A stretch of DNA of 64,000 nucleotides, from the NCBI RefSeq assembly GCF_027595985.1, contig NC_073303.1, forward strand, positions 96,774,591 through 96,838,590, in the 5' to 3' direction. This DNA comes from Sorex araneus. Taxonomy: Eukaryota; Chordata; Mammalia; Eulipotyphla; Soricidae. The position numbers and the translations under genes were made by a program. Shown in pieces: positions 62,576 through 64,000 of this stretch (the first letter of the stretch is position 1; each line of letters opens with the position of its first letter). Under the pieces are notes generated by a model. The model saw nothing but the letters and a program-made list of their open reading frames with translations, did not search any database and had not been told where the DNA came from.

Positions 62576-62621
62576 TAGCCCTGTCAGCTTTCTCAGTTAT
62601 TATTTAGTTCCTTATTATTTT

Positions 62622-62832
62622 TATTTTGGGGCCATTCCCCAAATACTCAGGCTTATTCCTGAGCATTCGGTGTTCTGTGCTCAGGGATCACTCCTGGCAG
62701 TGCTCAAGGTACCATATGTGATGCTGACAGGGCAAACACCTCAACTCTCTCTGTCTCTCTCTCTCTGTCTCTCTCTCTCTGTCTCTCTCTCTCTCTCTCC
62801 CTCTCTCTCCCTCTTTCTCTCTGGCCCTGAAG
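62622..62832 (-). mobile_element. SOR-A SINE with TC repeat in the head region
   Basis: GGGGCCATTCCCCAAATACT, GTGCTCAGGGATCACTCCTG, GTACCATATGTGATGCTGAC, then a TCTC/TCTG array where the head should be, closed by TCTCTGGCCC. The 264-codon plus frame (62529-63323) runs through the array and is not a gene. Confidence 0.75.
62740..62822. repeat. TC microsatellite
   Basis: About 80 bp of TCTCTCTGTCTC-type repeat inside a SOR SINE. Confidence 0.92.
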
Positions 62833-63174
62833 TCACTTTTTATTCATACGCATTTGATCCTTCAGAGTGTGTATTTCCTTTAAGAGCCCACCACGCATTT
62901 CTAGTCAAAGGATCCAAAGACGAGGTCATGACAAAACTTGAGAATGGAGAATCTGTAGTTTTCCATCTAGTCCTTTTTCCAACAGATGAGGAACCTGGTC
63001 CCAGTTTGTGCTCTAGGTCTCATCCACCCTTTTGCTCAGCCCTTCCTCCATCTAACATCTCCCATCCCCAGGGACTTTGCGTCAATGGCAGATGCACACT
63101 CGCCCACCCCTCTTTAAAGAAGCCTCCACCTTCACATTCCACCAAGTGGAGAGTCACGTGTTTGAGAAGCGTTG
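62833..63174. other. Unassigned sequence
   Basis: Mixed composition. Possibly the 5' continuation of the L2 that follows, but not recognisable. Confidence 0.3.
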
Positions 63175-63500
63175 TCTACTCTTGGCTGTCTCCCACTCAT
63201 TCCTCAGCCCACTGCAATCTGGCTTCCAGTCCCTGCATGTCATTCAGACAGCTCTGGCGAAGTTACCCTATTGCTTCAAGTCAAGTAAAGCGGATGTTCA
63301 CATTCAAACACTTATTTGATTGAATTATCTGGGCATTTGAAAGTACTGGTTGCTCCTTCCTTTTAGAAACAAGTTCTTTTCTTGACCTCTGACTTCCTCA
63401 CCCTCTGTCTTTTTGTGATCAGCGTGTCCTCTGCAGTCTATAGTGTCCCTCCATGTTCCATCTTTATTTGCTGTCTTTTCACTTCATTATCTGTGGGTGA
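63175..63500 (+). mobile_element. L2 LINE ORF2 fragment
   Basis: CTCAGCCCACTGCAATCTGG, CTTCCAGTCCCTGCATGTC and GCTCTGGCGAAGTTACCC match the L2 reverse-transcriptase region as I recall it; TTCTTGACCTCTGACTTCC follows. Frames are broken. Confidence 0.62.
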
Positions 63501-63544
63501 ATTCGTCTATAGCCTGCATCCCAAGCTGCAATCACCAGGTAAGG

Positions 63545-63665
63545 CAGTATAGCGTGGTGGTTAAGATCCTGGTCTCCAAAGCTCCTTGATGCATCGATGT
63601 CTGTCTTCAGGCATGTTTTTCAACATACCTCAACTATACAGTAGTGCAAGATTGCTCTTCTTTTT
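63545..63665 (+). mobile_element. MIR SINE (5' half)
   Basis: GGCAGTATAGCGTGGTGGTT and AAGATCCTGGTCTCCAAAGC is a clear MIR 5' end; the core behind it is decayed. Confidence 0.78.
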
Positions 63666-63714
63666 TTTTTTTTAGTTTCAATATTCTTCATGTGTAAGTG
63701 TGCATGACTTCCCC

Positions 63715-63835
63715 AGACCATACTGAAGCTTGTGAAATCACCCAAATATATTATGTGCTGACACCGAGTCTTTACTTGGTACACTGTGGGCACCGAGTTA
63801 TGCTCTTTGAATAAATGAGTGAATATTGTCCTAGA
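63715..63835 (+). mobile_element. L2 3' end fragment
   Basis: GGTACACTGTGGGCACCGAG and CTTTGAATAAATGAGTGAAT follow the L2 terminus. Confidence 0.55.
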
Positions 63836-64000
63836 TAGGGTTTCTCCAGGACTGAGCTTGGAGATAACAAATTGGGAGCAGTGAGTATATTTGTGTTCTC
63901 AGAAGAACTCATGAAGACAGAGAAGAAATAAAAGGCATTGGGGAGACAGCCTGGCTCAATTCTGAAGGCGATGCTCTGAGAAAGAGTGTTGAAAGCCCTT
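63836..64000. other. Unassigned end of window
   Basis: No feature supported. Confidence 0.25.

Noticed and set aside
62529..63323. 264-codon open frame on the plus strand
   Set aside because: It runs through a SOR SINE and a TC microsatellite and then into probable L2 sequence. The frame is open because of the repeat.
1..64000. Possible bacterial or viral operon, CRISPR array or gene cluster
   Set aside because: No closely packed ORFs, ribosome binding sites or regularly spaced repeats with spacers. All direct repeats are transposable elements or simple sequence.

Overview
The window is mammalian nuclear DNA, almost certainly from a shrew (Sorex or a close relative). The main evidence is dozens of copies of a tRNA-headed SINE that starts GGGGCTGGAGCGATAGCACAG and carries a B-box-like GGTTCGA. 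I recognise it from memory as the SOR family of Sorex shrews. Older mammal-wide repeats (MIR, L2, ancient L1, a MER5-like hAT fragment) confirm a placental genome. I find no convincing protein-coding gene, rRNA, functional tRNA or CRISPR array. Nearly all ORFs over 60 codons lie in repeats or simple sequence, so the window looks intergenic or intronic. One possible terminal coding exon sits on the minus strand at 53782-54006 (weak).

Names used below. SOR-A: tRNA head plus a body ending GTGTGACCCAAAAA, about 170 bp. SOR-B: the same head joined to a different body containing GCAGAGCCTGGCAAGCTACC and ending in ACAGTG repeats, about 245 bp. L1 3' end: the 3' UTR of the local L1, ending in a GTGATTCAATAAAA-type tail. 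M family: GC-rich monomers of about 383 bp, found either in front of a spacer plus an L1-like 3' tail, or in front of an SOR-B-like tail.

Layout. 1-5.4 kb: scattered SINEs, an L1 3' end, a MIR. 5.4-7.3 kb: an M-family composite on the minus strand. 7.7-10 kb: a young L1 3' end and an ancient L1 with nested SINEs. 10-14 kb: mostly unassigned, relatively GC-rich sequence with SINEs. 14.5-19.7 kb: L1 pieces (an ORF2 fragment inserted in a short tandem duplication), an inverted SOR-B pair, a TG-type minisatellite. 20-23 kb: the most complete M composite. 23-33 kb: L2/MIR-rich older DNA with few young insertions. 33.6-36.6 kb: two further M composites, one split by an L1 with a clear target-site duplication (TSD). 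37-42.5 kb: L1 3' ends and a 2.2-kb L1. 42.5-43.9 kb: AT-rich and nearly repeat-free. 44-48 kb: a dense cluster of young SINEs, a purine tract, an M composite. 48.2-51.2 kb: ancient L1 DNA interrupted many times. 51-64 kb: SOR-B copies, another M composite with L1-type tail, one with SOR-B-type tail, L2 and MIR remnants.

Nothing here forms a pathway. The window records layered retrotransposition. Its most notable content is the M family, which resembles in outline the SVA or LAVA elements of primates (tandem GC-rich units with a borrowed 3' tail), and its apparent kinship with SOR-B. I know of no description of the M family, but I could not search. All family names rest on pattern recognition, not on a database search.
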